Shown here: piece by piece, positions 35,470 to 45,210 of the stretch | Position numbering within the stretch: the first letter of the stretch is position 1 | How the letters are laid out: every line of letters starts with the position of its first letter | Assembly: GCA_020061355.1 (NCBI GenBank) | Contig: JAGUYK010000006.1 | Location: 1 to 64,000, forward strand | From: Ignavibacteriales bacterium | GTDB taxonomy: Bacteria > Bacteroidota > Ignavibacteria > Ignavibacteriales > Melioribacteraceae | Reading direction: 5' to 3' | DNA length: 64,000 nt | Notes under the pieces: model-generated | Databases searched by the model: none | Seen by the model: only the letters and a program-made list of their open reading frames with translations | What the model was told of the DNA's origin: nothing | Made by a program: the position numbers and the translations under genes

Positions 35470-35542
35470 TAATTGACTTTCTTAGTTAAAATAAAACCAA
35501 TCTTAAAATAATAAAATCATTTGAGTAATAATATAATGAACT

Positions 35543-36667
35543 TCACTTGCCGGAATCGGAATATTTAACGAAAAATAACAGAAATAGAATACATAACCCC
35601 GATGCAAGGACCCAGTATCCATACTGTTTGTCTATTTCCACCATCATTGAACCGGCGAGAGGACCCGCAATTGTACCTACTCCATACATCATTACAAAAA
35701 ATCCGTTTGCCTGCGCCATAAATTTTTTATCAATCTTTTCAACAGTATAGTTTAAACCAACTGTATAAAATGCCGGTACGATACCTCCCATTACAAAAAA
35801 TGCCGCCAATAAGTATCCGAATCCTGAGAGAAAAATCGGAACTATAAACAAGATTGCCAGAATAAATGAAATGTAAAGGAGTAGTCTGAATTTATTAATC
35901 TTATCTGCAATATGTCCTATGATGTATAGTAAAACAATTCCGCCGATTACAAACGACGCTAAAAAGAATGAAACTTCTTCTGTAGAAAATAAGTTTCGTA
36001 ATCCGAACAATGGTAGAGCCACTATAATTGACGACTCAAAAAGTCCGTAAATTATTCCTGCTACGAGACCCATAAGCGGCATCTCGGAAATACGCATTTT
36101 TTCCCTTGGTTCATTAACGGACTTAATTTCAAAATCATCAAGGATAAAATATTCGAAGACGAGTACCAGAAACATTATTGACGAACCGATTACAAACGGG
36201 AACCAGTCGGCAATAGTTATCGTCCAGATTAAGAGAGTTCCAAAAGCTACGCCGACTGAAAGCAGAACCACATAAAGACTTATATTTTTCCCCCGATTAG
36301 TTTCATTACTATAATAGTTTATCATTACTTCTGTGGAAACAAAGATAAATGTTCCCCCGATACCCATTATAAATTTAACGGGGAATAAAATTGGATAGAC
36401 ATACCAGAAAACATGAGCGAGAGCACCGAGCATCCATATAGTAAGTCCGGCTAACAATATTTTTTTTACTTTGTATTTATCAATTAACCGACCCGTATAA
36501 CTCGAAAAAAAAACTATGCTTAAATAACCAATCATAGTGACAGAGCCGGTTAAAAAACTCGAAGCGCCATTTTGCTCAAGCAGCATAACGGTTACCGGGG
36601 CAACCAATCCAAATCCGATTCCACCGATCCCGATTCCGATAAGGGCAAGATAGATGTTTTTGTGCAT
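35543..36667 (-). CDS. Major facilitator superfamily transporter
   Basis: This 374-residue inner-membrane protein has about twelve hydrophobic helices and the MFS loop motif at YTGRLIDKYKVKKILLAGL between helices 2 and 3. It is probably a drug or metabolite exporter. It faces away from the U32 gene and follows nothing obvious, so it seems monocistronic. Substrate unknown. Confidence 0.88.
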   Translation of the reverse strand: MHKNIYLALIGIGIGGIGFGLVAPVTVMLLEQNGASSFLTGSVTMIGYLSIVFFSSYTGRLIDKYKVKKILLAGLTIWMLGALAHVFWYVYPILFPVKFIMGIGGTFIFVSTEVMINYYSNETNRGKNISLYVVLLSVGVAFGTLLIWTITIADWFPFVIGSSIMFLVLVFEYFILDDFEIKSVNEPREKMRISEMPLMGLVAGIIYGLFESSIIVALPLFGLRNLFSTEEVSFFLASFVIGGIVLLYIIGHIADKINKFRLLLYISFILAILFIVPIFLSGFGYLLAAFFVMGGIVPAFYTVGLNYTVEKIDKKFMAQANGFFVMMYGVGTIAGPLAGSMMVEIDKQYGYWVLASGLCILFLLFFVKYSDSGK

Positions 36668-36774
36668 AATATTTTAAATTGATTGTTTAAAATAGCTTTA
36701 GAAAAAATAAATAAACAATTATTCCGAAAGCTTTATTATTATTGAGGCATTAAAAACGAATCTTCAATAAAACA

Positions 36775-37992
36775 ATGACAAGTAAGAAAAAGCCCGAACT
36801 TTTAGCGCCCGCCGGAGATTGGACCATGCTTAATACAGCTATTCAGTCCGGTGCAGACGCTATTTACTTTGGCGTCAAAAACTTAAACATGAGAGCAAAG
36901 GCAAATAATTTTGATATAAGCGATCTTACCGAGATAGTGTCGGTTTGTAAAAAAAATAATGTCGATTCACACTTAACACTTAATAGTATTGTATTTGAAA
37001 GTGAGCTTGATGAACTCGACCAGATTATAAAATCGGCTAAAAACGCCGGCGTTGATATGATTATCTGCTGGGATCCCTCGGTCATTATAAAATGCAAAGA
37101 GTATAATATTCCATTCTGTATAAGCACACAGGCATCTATATCCAATTCCCATGCTGTTAGATATTACGAGAACTTGGGAGCGAAACGAGTTGTACTGGCA
37201 CGCGAATGCACTCTTGAAAAGATAATTGAAATAAGAAAAAAATCTTCAATCGAAATAGAGGCATTTGTTCATGGTGCTATGTGTATTGCTGTTAGTGGTA
37301 GATGTTTTATGAGTCACGAGATCTTTGGCAAAAGCGCAAACAGAGGAGAGTGCATCCAGCCATGCAGAAGGGAATACGAGATAGTAGATAAAGATGATAA
37401 TTACTCGATTGTTATTGGTGAAGATTACGTTCTTTCACCTAAAGATCTTTGTACTATAGAGTTCATAGATAAATTAATTGAATCTGGAATTGATGCTTTC
37501 AAAATTGAAGGAAGAAAAAGAAGTCCGGAGTACATCGCAAAGACTGTTTCTACTTATAGAGATTCTATTGACAAATATTTTTCCGGGTTGCTGACTCTGC
37601 AAGAGAAACAGAAGTATGTTGAAGATCTTAAAAAGGTTTACAACCGGGGATTTTCTCCGGGTTTTTACTTCGATACACCTGGCGGGGAGAGTTATGCAGG
37701 AACATACGGAAGCATTGCAACAACACGCAAGGTATATGTTGGAAAAATTTTGAACTACTATAAAAAAAGCAAAGTTGCCTATTTAAAAATTGAGGCTGAT
37801 AAAATTTCCCCGGGTGATTCAATCTATATTATAGGTAGTACTACCGGCACAATAGAATTAAAAGTAAGTGAAATTTTTTACAATGATAATGCTGTTACGG
37901 AAGCCAATAAGGGAGAAAATGTTACTATCTTCTGTGATGAACGTGTTAGGGAGTTTGATAAGGTCTATAAAATTGTAAATGTTGATAGCTGA
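36775..37992 (+). CDS. U32 peptidase-family protein, TrhP/YegQ-like
   Basis: This 405-residue cytoplasmic protein starts with KPELLAPAGDWTMLNTAIQSG and has the U32 signature with four cysteines in GAMCIAVSGRCFMS and NRGECIQPCRREYE. Members of this branch (TrhP/YegQ) carry out prephenate-dependent hydroxylation of uridine 34 in tRNA; other U32 members act on 23S rRNA or ubiquinone. The C-terminal beta domain of about 80 residues agrees with TrhP. The old protease label is probably wrong. It is convergent with a STAS gene two bases away. Confidence 0.87.
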   Translation: MTSKKKPELLAPAGDWTMLNTAIQSGADAIYFGVKNLNMRAKANNFDISDLTEIVSVCKKNNVDSHLTLNSIVFESELDELDQIIKSAKNAGVDMIICWDPSVIIKCKEYNIPFCISTQASISNSHAVRYYENLGAKRVVLARECTLEKIIEIRKKSSIEIEAFVHGAMCIAVSGRCFMSHEIFGKSANRGECIQPCRREYEIVDKDDNYSIVIGEDYVLSPKDLCTIEFIDKLIESGIDAFKIEGRKRSPEYIAKTVSTYRDSIDKYFSGLLTLQEKQKYVEDLKKVYNRGFSPGFYFDTPGGESYAGTYGSIATTRKVYVGKILNYYKKSKVAYLKIEADKISPGDSIYIIGSTTGTIELKVSEIFYNDNAVTEANKGENVTIFCDERVREFDKVYKIVNVDS

Positions 37993-37994
37993 TC

Positions 37995-38369
37995 TTATAC
38001 CCAGCTTAGCGAGGGTGGTTTATTTCCTGAAACATTAAAGCTGGCCAGGGCATCATCAAGAGCTGTAAAGGTTTTAAATACTTTATCCATCCTTGTAAGA
38101 ACAAATAACAATGAAGGAACTTCCTTATTATATACCAGCCTTAGATCACCATTAAGAGAATTTACTTTTTTAAGAATTGCTACCATTGCTCCAAGAAATG
38201 TCGAATCGATATATTCGCAAATACTCAAATCAATTATGATTTTAATGGACCCACCATCAACAATTTCGGCAACATAATCTTTAAAAATAACGGCTTTCGC
38301 CAATGTTGCTCTGGTTAAGAATACATGTATTACTGTAACATCGCTAAAATTTTCTGATTTAAATTCCAT
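37995..38369 (-). CDS. Second STAS-domain antagonist
   Basis: This 124-residue STAS protein has the phospho-Ser signature in CEYIDSTFLGAMVAIL, nearly the same as the STAS protein of the signalling operon at 31783. It differs by a C-terminal tail (VSGNKPPSLSWV). It is probably another target of the receiver-phosphatase or a paralogue with a separate partner. It stands alone, convergent with the U32 gene. Confidence 0.88.
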   Translation of the reverse strand: MEFKSENFSDVTVIHVFLTRATLAKAVIFKDYVAEIVDGGSIKIIIDLSICEYIDSTFLGAMVAILKKVNSLNGDLRLVYNKEVPSLLFVLTRMDKVFKTFTALDDALASFNVSGNKPPSLSWV

Positions 38370-38808
38370 TGCTCGTCTTAAACTAAATTATTCCTGTTTT
38401 CGGGTGCTCAATATATAAATTATTGCTCTAATTAAAAATCCCGGGCTCTGAATTACCCGGATTAGTTTTCTATTATTAAAAGTCAATATTACTTACAATC
38501 AATTATGAAATTTTAATTAGTTTGAAAATTTTATCATAGGATTTATGAAGTCTGCGCGATTTAAAATAAAGAAGGCGAAGGACCTTATTAAACTTACTTC
38601 CCCTTCGCCAGCCTTAAGGACGGAGTCCATGTGTGTGTGGAGTATATATTGCAAACGGAATGCCATTTATTATAATGAACTGAATACTATTGAATCATTC
38701 AAAAAATCAACAAAAACAAAGGAACAAAGTATTTTATTTACTTTTTTGTAATTAAAAAATAAAACCGGGGGCGAATAGTTTTCGTGGCGGACGAAAAATG
38801 TGCTGCTA
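38370..38808. other. Gene-free region with hairpins
   Basis: No believable gene is present; a 68-codon plus-strand frame here has no ribosome site or family likeness. Two inverted repeats are visible: the terminator at 38437-38463, and GGCGAAGG (38574-38581) with CCTTCGCC (38602-38609) around a 20-base loop. Confidence 0.6.
38437..38463 (-). terminator. Terminator hairpin, minus strand
   Basis: The stem AATCCCGGG/CCCGGATT (one bulged C) has a 10-base loop and, on the minus strand, is followed by TTTTTAATT. It lies downstream of the DUF5683-like gene (minus), although more than 300 bases away. Confidence 0.65.
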
Positions 38809-39618
38809 TTAAAACGTGATTGGAATCTTCAAATCAAGTCTTATATCTCTTACGCTATTATAAATTGAAAGCTTGTTCTCATTAAGAGATTCAACCTGGT
38901 TATTTGAACTATCAAATAAGAGCAAATCAATTTGGCTATAAACCCAAATAATTATGTAGGAAACTATTAATCCATTTCTAACTTTATACGATTTGTTAAA
39001 TAAACCATATTTAGATGCGATTAAATTTTTATTCGTTTCGTTCAGGTAATCATTTTCTTTTTTGTTTGTGTCGAAGATATAATAAATCATTGCTCCAAGA
39101 TTAATGGTGGATGCTGCCGTTAGCAGATATCCTTTCAAATGATTTCCTGAAGAAACCTGCCCCCAGCCCGGGACAAACACATTTTTAAGCATTAATCCTT
39201 TCATACTAATTTCGGTGGGAAATCTGTTTTGCAGAGAATCTATTAATTCGGATTCGGGTAAAAGAGTTTTTAAGTAATCTGTTTTAACAGATTCAAAAAT
39301 GGAAATTAATCTTGGAGATGTCCTTGACCTATCAGGAATAAAATTCCTATTAATCTTTAATATTTCTCTAAAGCTGCTTTGAGTTGATAGTTCGTCGCCC
39401 AATGAATAAAATGAAACAACTCTCATCAAATATATTTCGATTTTGAGAGAGTCCGAAATTTTCCCCTGCTTAAATAAAGAATTGGAGAGCTGAATCACTT
39501 TTTCGTACTCAAAAGTTTCGTATTGTTCTTTCACCTGATTGAACGTAACTTGTTGAGCAAACATTTTAACAGAAAGCGATGATAACAATAATAACATTAA
39601 TGATAATTTTATCTTCAT
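38809..39618 (-). CDS. Membrane-associated protein, DUF5683-like
   Basis: This 269-residue protein has a signal peptide (LMLLLLSSLSVKMFAQ), a helical TPR-like N-terminal half (YETFEYEKVIQLSNSLFKQG) and a membrane-embedded half with VFVPGWGQVSSGNHLKGYLLTAAST, the DUF5683 hallmark. Proteins of this group in Bacteroidota are envelope-located and uncharacterised. It follows the PEGA kinase gene on the same strand after about 80 bases and may belong to the same signalling system. Confidence 0.75.
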   Translation of the reverse strand: MKIKLSLMLLLLSSLSVKMFAQQVTFNQVKEQYETFEYEKVIQLSNSLFKQGKISDSLKIEIYLMRVVSFYSLGDELSTQSSFREILKINRNFIPDRSRTSPRLISIFESVKTDYLKTLLPESELIDSLQNRFPTEISMKGLMLKNVFVPGWGQVSSGNHLKGYLLTAASTINLGAMIYYIFDTNKKENDYLNETNKNLIASKYGLFNKSYKVRNGLIVSYIIIWVYSQIDLLLFDSSNNQVESLNENKLSIYNSVRDIRLDLKIPITF

Positions 39619-39701
39619 CCGGATAACTATTAGTGTTCGATTAAGGGTTGATAATATTGTTTATCATTTACAATTTGAAAAAATTTCCTGTTAATTTCAG
39701 A

Positions 39702-41273
39702 TTATTTTCTAAAAGAGAATCGAAGATTTAGCGTATCCCCTCTCGATATATTAAAAGTTGTATCGATATCCTTATAATCCTGATGTTTTATTACCATTCT
39801 TACCGGTCCAGGCGCTACTCTAATAAGATCTTTCTCCGGAAACGGGGTTACGCCTTTAAAGTCATCATTTACATATACACTCCCCCAGGGAAATACACGG
39901 CATCGAATGTATCCGATGGTTGAATCAAGTTTAAGAGTAAATCTTGTTGTTTGACCTTGTGTAACGTTTACAACACTGGAATAAACCGGGTAATCGGGAT
40001 GTACCAATTTAATCGTATGTTCGCCCTCGGTTAATGTTATTGGTTTGTTAGTTGGGACAGTACCTATCCCCTCGCCATCAATAAATGCCTCTGCATAAGG
40101 TGAAACAAGAACTAATAAGTTTCCGTATCTAACAACCGGCTGGTCACTTGGTGTTTCTGTCACCCCATCTTTTCCGTTCTGAGAACCTTCTATCAGTGGT
40201 TTCTGAAGATTTTCCGTATTCACATTATCTTTATTATTTTCAATATCATTCCGGTTCGGATCGCTACCCGTCAATATTTCATTTGTTCCATGTTTCGTTC
40301 GTGATGAATCACTCTGTAAGTTTTCGAACAGTGGGTTTTCAATCTTCATCAATATAATAGCAAGAATTGCAACAACCGAGATTATTGCCATTAGGAATAA
40401 AAGGCGTTTCGATTTGTTACTCTCTTTTTCAAATTGATCTAGAGTAATAGTTGGTAAATCTTCGTCAACGTTCAACTCGTTTAATATTTCTCTTGCGCTG
40501 TTATACCTTTTAGATAAATTTTTTTGAAGTAGTTTTGAAATCATCTCTCTTAAATTTTCCGGTAGCTCACTCACTTTTGTTTTCAGATCTTCTTCATCAA
40601 ACCCGATGATTTCATTTAATGTTAAGCTTACATTTTCTCTTAAGAATGGGTTCTTGCCTGTATACAATTCAAACAGGACAACTCCCGCAGAAAAAAGATC
40701 GGACTGGGCATTCAATTTTGCACCGCGTACTTGTTCAGGTGACATATAAGAGGGTGTTCCGACTATTGAATACGGATTGGTTACAAAACTATCTTCCGAG
40801 GAAAGTGCAAGTCCAAAATCCCCGAGCTTAAGATTAAGGCTATTATCTATAAAAATATTTTCCGGTTTTATATCCCGGTGAATTATCTGGTTAGCATGCG
40901 CGAAATCCAGAGCTTTAAGAAGCTGAATCATTAATCGTTCTTTTTGTTCTAGCTCAAGTGTTTTTGTCTTCAAAATGTTACGAAGACTTTGTCCTTCGAT
41001 ATATTCAAAAGAGATATAGAAATATTCTTTTGATGTTCCAAAATCCAGAACCTTAATAATGTTCGGGTGATCGAGTTTAGCTAAAAGTTTTGCTTCTCTT
41101 TTAAAACGTTCAACCAGTGCCTGATCAGAAATCTTTTGAGTATTAAGAACCTTAAGAATTATTTTTTTGCTAAGGTAAATATGATTAGCCAAAAAGACAG
41201 CGGCATGCTCATCTTTTTTCAGCACCTCAATAATTTCAAATTTCTCAAATAATATTTCAGATGTATTTGCCAA
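39702..41273 (-). CDS. Transmembrane Ser/Thr protein kinase with two PEGA domains
   Basis: This 523-residue Hanks-type kinase has its catalytic domain at residues about 10-265: Lys41 in IILKVL, HRDIKPENIF, DFGLAL in place of DFG-plus-variable, and GTPSYMSPEQ. One helix (LLFLMAIISVVAILAIILM, about 290-310) leads to an outer region with two PEGA domains (about 380-523; AEAFIDGEGIGTVPTNKP and SVYVNDDFKGVTPFP). The glycine-rich loop is replaced by LKKDEHAAVFLA, with no glycine. It is followed 5 bases after its upstream neighbour, a GAF-sigma54 activator, and a repeat lipoprotein, which form one operon. Confidence 0.92.
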   Translation of the reverse strand: MANTSEILFEKFEIIEVLKKDEHAAVFLANHIYLSKKIILKVLNTQKISDQALVERFKREAKLLAKLDHPNIIKVLDFGTSKEYFYISFEYIEGQSLRNILKTKTLELEQKERLMIQLLKALDFAHANQIIHRDIKPENIFIDNSLNLKLGDFGLALSSEDSFVTNPYSIVGTPSYMSPEQVRGAKLNAQSDLFSAGVVLFELYTGKNPFLRENVSLTLNEIIGFDEEDLKTKVSELPENLREMISKLLQKNLSKRYNSAREILNELNVDEDLPTITLDQFEKESNKSKRLLFLMAIISVVAILAIILMKIENPLFENLQSDSSRTKHGTNEILTGSDPNRNDIENNKDNVNTENLQKPLIEGSQNGKDGVTETPSDQPVVRYGNLLVLVSPYAEAFIDGEGIGTVPTNKPITLTEGEHTIKLVHPDYPVYSSVVNVTQGQTTRFTLKLDSTIGYIRCRVFPWGSVYVNDDFKGVTPFPEKDLIRVAPGPVRMVIKHQDYKDIDTTFNISRGDTLNLRFSFRK

Positions 41274-41278
41274 TTTGA

Positions 41279-42769
41279 TTATTGCTCGCCCATTTCTTTT
41301 AGCTTAAGCTGTATCCATCTTACAGAGACATCGAGCGATTTAGCCGTTAATGTTCGGTTGCCATTAAACTCTTCTAAACGTTTCTTCAAAAGGAGCATTT
41401 CGAACTCATGGAGTGTTCCTTTAAAATCTGCAAGGTCCCTGCTGTCCTCCATTATTATATGTTCACTTGATATTTTATTTGTATCACTTAAGATCAGCGC
41501 CCGCTGAACAACATTAATAAGCTGACGTATATTACCAGGCCAATAATAATTTTCTAGTTTCTTTATTGCTACTGAATCAATCGTGATTTCTTTTCTTCCG
41601 AGTTTCTTGGCAAAAAAACTTGCAAGAAGAGGAATATCTTCCCTTCTTTCCCTTAACGGAGGCATCTTAATCGGAAAAACATTTAAGCGATAAAACAAGT
41701 CTTCCCGGAATTGCCCGTCTTTAGTAAGAGAATGTAGATCTTTATTTGTTGCTGCAATTATTCTTACATCAGCTTTCTTAACTTTTGTATCTCCGAGACG
41801 CATAATCTCTCTACTCTCAAGAACACGTAGAAGTTTTGCTTGAAGAGCATTTGAAATATCACCAATTTCATCCAGGAAAAAAGTTCCGCCTTCTGCTGCT
41901 TCCATTAATCCCTGCTTGTCTGTGTTAGCGCCGGTGAATGCACCTTTTTTATATCCGAATAATTCACTTTCAAGAAGATTATCGGGTATTGACCCGCAGA
42001 ATTGTGCAAGGAAGGGTTTCCCTTTTCTCTTGCTTAAATGGTGAATTGCCTTAGCAGCGACCTCTTTGCCCGTTCCGCTTTCACCAATGATCAATACCGT
42101 TGCATCGGTCTGCGCAACTTTATGGATAAGCTGTGAAAGATTTCGCATTACATTGCTTGTACCAATCATCTCCGGAATTTCTTCCGTTGATTGAAGCTTA
42201 TTTGTAAGTATGATGTTTTCTTTTTCGAGTTCTTCAAGCTTCAGAATTTTATCTAAAGCAAGAGAAACGAGATTAGAAAAGAAATTTAAAAAGGTCAGAT
42301 TCTCTTCTGTAAATTCACGACGGTCCAGTGTACTATCCGCTACAATTACGCCCCATACTTTTCCGTTTCGATTTATTGGCACACCAATTACCGATTTTAT
42401 TCTGTGAATCTGAACACTTTCAAATTGAGAAAGATGCGGATCGCTCATTACATCGTGATATAAAAGCGGCTTCTTCTCTCGGATAACTTTTTGAAGTATA
42501 CCAGACGAAAATTCTGCAAGGTCGGTTATGCTCTCGCTCGAAATTTTACGACCTGTTATGATTGAAAAATTGTTTGTGACATCATCATACTTTACAAATA
42601 TTCCACGCTCGGCATTAATAATCTTAATTACAATATCGATAGTGTCTTCTATTAAAGACTCCTGCTGAGTAGCCGAATTTAATATCTGAGTAAATTCGTA
42701 TAAAGCTTCGAATTCTTCCCTGGAAAGATTCTTAACATGACTGATATTTTCAGGTACAACGTTTTTCAT
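41279..42769 (-). CDS. Sigma-54-dependent activator with GAF domain
   Basis: This protein of 496 residues has an N-terminal GAF sensor (about 15-185), an AAA+ domain ([22 protein letters not shown] contact loop, [12 protein letters not shown]) and a C-terminal Fis-type helix-turn-helix ([23 protein letters not shown]). It binds small molecules or protein through GAF and activates RpoN promoters. A GTG at 42778 that overlaps the previous stop is an alternative start. Genes of FHA- or GAF-linked activators beside Ser/Thr kinases are a known arrangement in delta-proteobacteria. Confidence 0.92.
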   Translation of the reverse strand: MKNVVPENISHVKNLSREEFEALYEFTQILNSATQQESLIEDTIDIVIKIINAERGIFVKYDDVTNNFSIITGRKISSESITDLAEFSSGILQKVIREKKPLLYHDVMSDPHLSQFESVQIHRIKSVIGVPINRNGKVWGVIVADSTLDRREFTEENLTFLNFFSNLVSLALDKILKLEELEKENIILTNKLQSTEEIPEMIGTSNVMRNLSQLIHKVAQTDATVLIIGESGTGKEVAAKAIHHLSKRKGKPFLAQFCGSIPDNLLESELFGYKKGAFTGANTDKQGLMEAAEGGTFFLDEIGDISNALQAKLLRVLESREIMRLGDTKVKKADVRIIAATNKDLHSLTKDGQFREDLFYRLNVFPIKMPPLRERREDIPLLASFFAKKLGRKEITIDSVAIKKLENYYWPGNIRQLINVVQRALILSDTNKISSEHIIMEDSRDLADFKGTLHEFEMLLLKKRLEEFNGNRTLTAKSLDVSVRWIQLKLKEMGEQ

Positions 42770-42774
42770 AAATA

Positions 42775-44226
42775 TCACTTAACGATAAAAGATGCTTCTT
42801 TTGAACGCGATTGATTATTAAACTCATCAACACACCAGATTACCCAGTAATAATCACCTGCCGGAAGAGTGACGTCGGGAACCAATCTAACATCATCACT
42901 GGAAATATTACTTTTAGACCAAAACAGTTCTGATGGAATTGTAGCCGTATAAATCTCTACCCGATAATTAAAATTATAGCCGGGAGAAAATCTTTCCCAA
43001 ACCATTGTTGGTGATGAACCAACAACCGAGCTATTAATTGGCTCTTTAGGTACGACTTCTTTATCTATTACCCGCGTTAATCTAGCAGTACCTATTGTAT
43101 AGGTATAATTATTATTATCTCTGGCAGTAACGATAAAATCTTTTCCTAACCCGGCACTAATATTTGTCTGTCCGAAGTCGAAATTATTTTCATAAAAACC
43201 GGTTGACGGATTATAAACGAGCTGTTGATTAAAGCCAAGCGCATCACATCTAACACGAACAAGATTTACATCTCCTTCTAAATCAATAATTTTTGCCTGT
43301 ACAAAAAGACGATAACGTGTTTCTGTATATCTATGAATAACAGTCGTAGAAATGTTTATGTTTTCCAACCGGGGAATTGAATTTAAGAATATGTCGTTTA
43401 AGATAGTTACATTTTGGTTACCAAACTGAACAAATATAGAATCACTTCTATACCCATCCTTTTCAAAATAAAGCCAGCCGTTTTGATAATTAACATTATT
43501 TAACAAATAATTTCCGTCTGTATCGGTATAAACTAACAAGTTCTGGTTTTTCCAATAGACTCTAACATTATTTATTCCAGTTCTGGGTAAAGAAAATGTT
43601 TTAACCGATCCTGTAATTTGTCCAACATTATAATTTAATATTTTATCAGTAACACGTAAATTATTCTGAGCACCCCATTGTACATATTGAGAATCTTTTT
43701 TCAATCCATCTTTTTCAAAATAGAGCATACCGTCGTGCATTTGAATGTCATCCATTTTGTAATATCCATTTTCATTTGTCAGACTAAATTTATTTTCATT
43801 TTTCCAGATTACCTTTACACCGGAAATTGCATTGCGCGGCGGTGTAAATACAAAACCATCAAGAGAACCGATTGTGTATCCAAGGAGTTTTTCTTCCAAC
43901 CTTATACTCTTTTGATTATTCCAGTTTACTAGAATTGAATCTTTCTTATATCCGGTTTTTTCAAACAGAACCCATCCATCATCCCGCAGAATATCTGCAA
44001 TGACATAATATCCGTTTGTATTGGTATAAGAAATCACATTTTGATTTTTCCAGATAATTTTAACTCCTCCAATTGGAGTTCTGTTTTGAGTTAATAAAAA
44101 TCCATCAATCACACCATAAGCAAAATCCGGATTTGATGGATCCAATGGATTGCTATGCGGTGCATCGCATGAAAAAATGCCAAGCCCAATAACAACAATA
44201 ATAAGGGTTAAAAATATTCTATTCAT
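42775..44226 (-). CDS. Lipoprotein with three carboxypeptidase-regulatory-like repeats
   Basis: This 483-residue protein begins with a lipobox (GIFSCDAP, Cys20). Three tandem repeats of about 80 residues follow (roughly 38-120, 120-200, 200-280). Each has a core such as GGVKIIWKNQNVISYTNTNG then GYYVI or NYLL, a W/LYFEKDGY strand, and a spacer ending in QN. They resemble regulatory-like beta-sandwich domains of carboxypeptidases. The C-terminal part resembles fibronectin-like and Ig-like modules (DYYWVIWCVDEFNNQS). It is first in the operon with the GAF activator and the kinase. Possibly a surface sensor or adhesin. Confidence 0.82.
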   Translation of the reverse strand: MNRIFLTLIIVVIGLGIFSCDAPHSNPLDPSNPDFAYGVIDGFLLTQNRTPIGGVKIIWKNQNVISYTNTNGYYVIADILRDDGWVLFEKTGYKKDSILVNWNNQKSIRLEEKLLGYTIGSLDGFVFTPPRNAISGVKVIWKNENKFSLTNENGYYKMDDIQMHDGMLYFEKDGLKKDSQYVQWGAQNNLRVTDKILNYNVGQITGSVKTFSLPRTGINNVRVYWKNQNLLVYTDTDGNYLLNNVNYQNGWLYFEKDGYRSDSIFVQFGNQNVTILNDIFLNSIPRLENINISTTVIHRYTETRYRLFVQAKIIDLEGDVNLVRVRCDALGFNQQLVYNPSTGFYENNFDFGQTNISAGLGKDFIVTARDNNNYTYTIGTARLTRVIDKEVVPKEPINSSVVGSSPTMVWERFSPGYNFNYRVEIYTATIPSELFWSKSNISSDDVRLVPDVTLPAGDYYWVIWCVDEFNNQSRSKEASFIVK

Positions 44227-44325
44227 CGAAAAAGTTTAAAAATCGAGCTATAAGATAGATTATTTGCGCAAATTTTTCGCACTACGCAAAATTTTGCGGG
44301 TATAATATGCAGAAATTATTATAAA

Positions 44326-45114
44326 TTAAAAATACAAAAATATATTTCCCGTGAGATAAAGCACCGCTTTACCGCTTATTTTAACTCTATTGCCAAGATT
44401 CTCGCAAATAAGTTCTCCCCCACGTTTAGAAAGTTGTCTGGCTAATAATTCTTGTTTACCTAGTTTCTCAGACCAATATGGAGTTAAAACTGTATGAGCC
44501 GATCCTGTCACCGGATCCTCGTTAATACCGAGGTTTGGCGCAAACATTCTTGAAACAAAATCCGAACTTTTACCAGGTGCGGTTATTATCATATGGATTG
44601 GATGAAGCTGCTTTAACAATTCAAAATTCGGTTGATAATTTCTGATATACTCTTCCGAATCGAAAACCAGAAATAAAAATTCGCCACCTTCAAGAATTTC
44701 AACCGGTTCGCGATCAAAACATTCTGAGATTCCTGCAGGTCTTCTGGTTGGTAATGGTTTGTTGGACGGGAAGTCAAGGGTTAAGCGTTCTCCCTTTCGT
44801 TCAACAGAAAGAATACCGCTTCTTGAATTAAAATTTATCTTCTGAATTTCTTTCTCGATATAATTAAAAATTATGAATGCTGATGCAAGAGTTGCGTGCC
44901 CGCATAAATTAACTTCTTTAAGCGGCGTCATCCATCTTATGTGATAATTATTTCCTTCCTTTACAAAGAATGCCGTTTCTGCCAGATTGTTTTCTGCAGC
45001 AATCATCTGCATTGTCTCATCATCGAGCCACTTATCAAGCGGAACGACTGCTGCCGGATTTCCGCCGAATAATTTTCCTGTAAACGCATCAACCTGGTAA
45101 ATTGGAAGTGTCAT
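44326..45114 (-). CDS. PhzF-family isomerase/epimerase
   Basis: This 262-residue protein has the diaminopimelate-epimerase-like fold of PhzF: start MTLPIYQVDAFTGKLFGGNPAAV, the catalytic Glu in NLAETAFF, and GHATLASAF and NEDPVTGSAHTVLTPYW for the active site. PhzF itself makes phenazine precursors, but most members have other unknown isomerase roles. I start it at 45114, where AAGGAG precedes the ATG; an upstream ATG at 45147 lacks a ribosome site. Confidence 0.9.
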   Translation of the reverse strand: MTLPIYQVDAFTGKLFGGNPAAVVPLDKWLDDETMQMIAAENNLAETAFFVKEGNNYHIRWMTPLKEVNLCGHATLASAFIIFNYIEKEIQKINFNSRSGILSVERKGERLTLDFPSNKPLPTRRPAGISECFDREPVEILEGGEFLFLVFDSEEYIRNYQPNFELLKQLHPIHMIITAPGKSSDFVSRMFAPNLGINEDPVTGSAHTVLTPYWSEKLGKQELLARQLSKRGGELICENLGNRVKISGKAVLYLTGNIFLYF

Positions 45115-45210
45115 TTCGGCTCCTTGTAAAACATTGATCATAATCATACTCTTAATCTTGCTCTAATCTTTGATCAAGATCAGGATCACGAGCAAGAGTA
45201 AGAAAAAAAC

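Noticed and set aside
38545..38751. A 68-codon plus-strand frame
   Set aside because: No ribosome site or likeness; it spans a hairpin and is probably chance.
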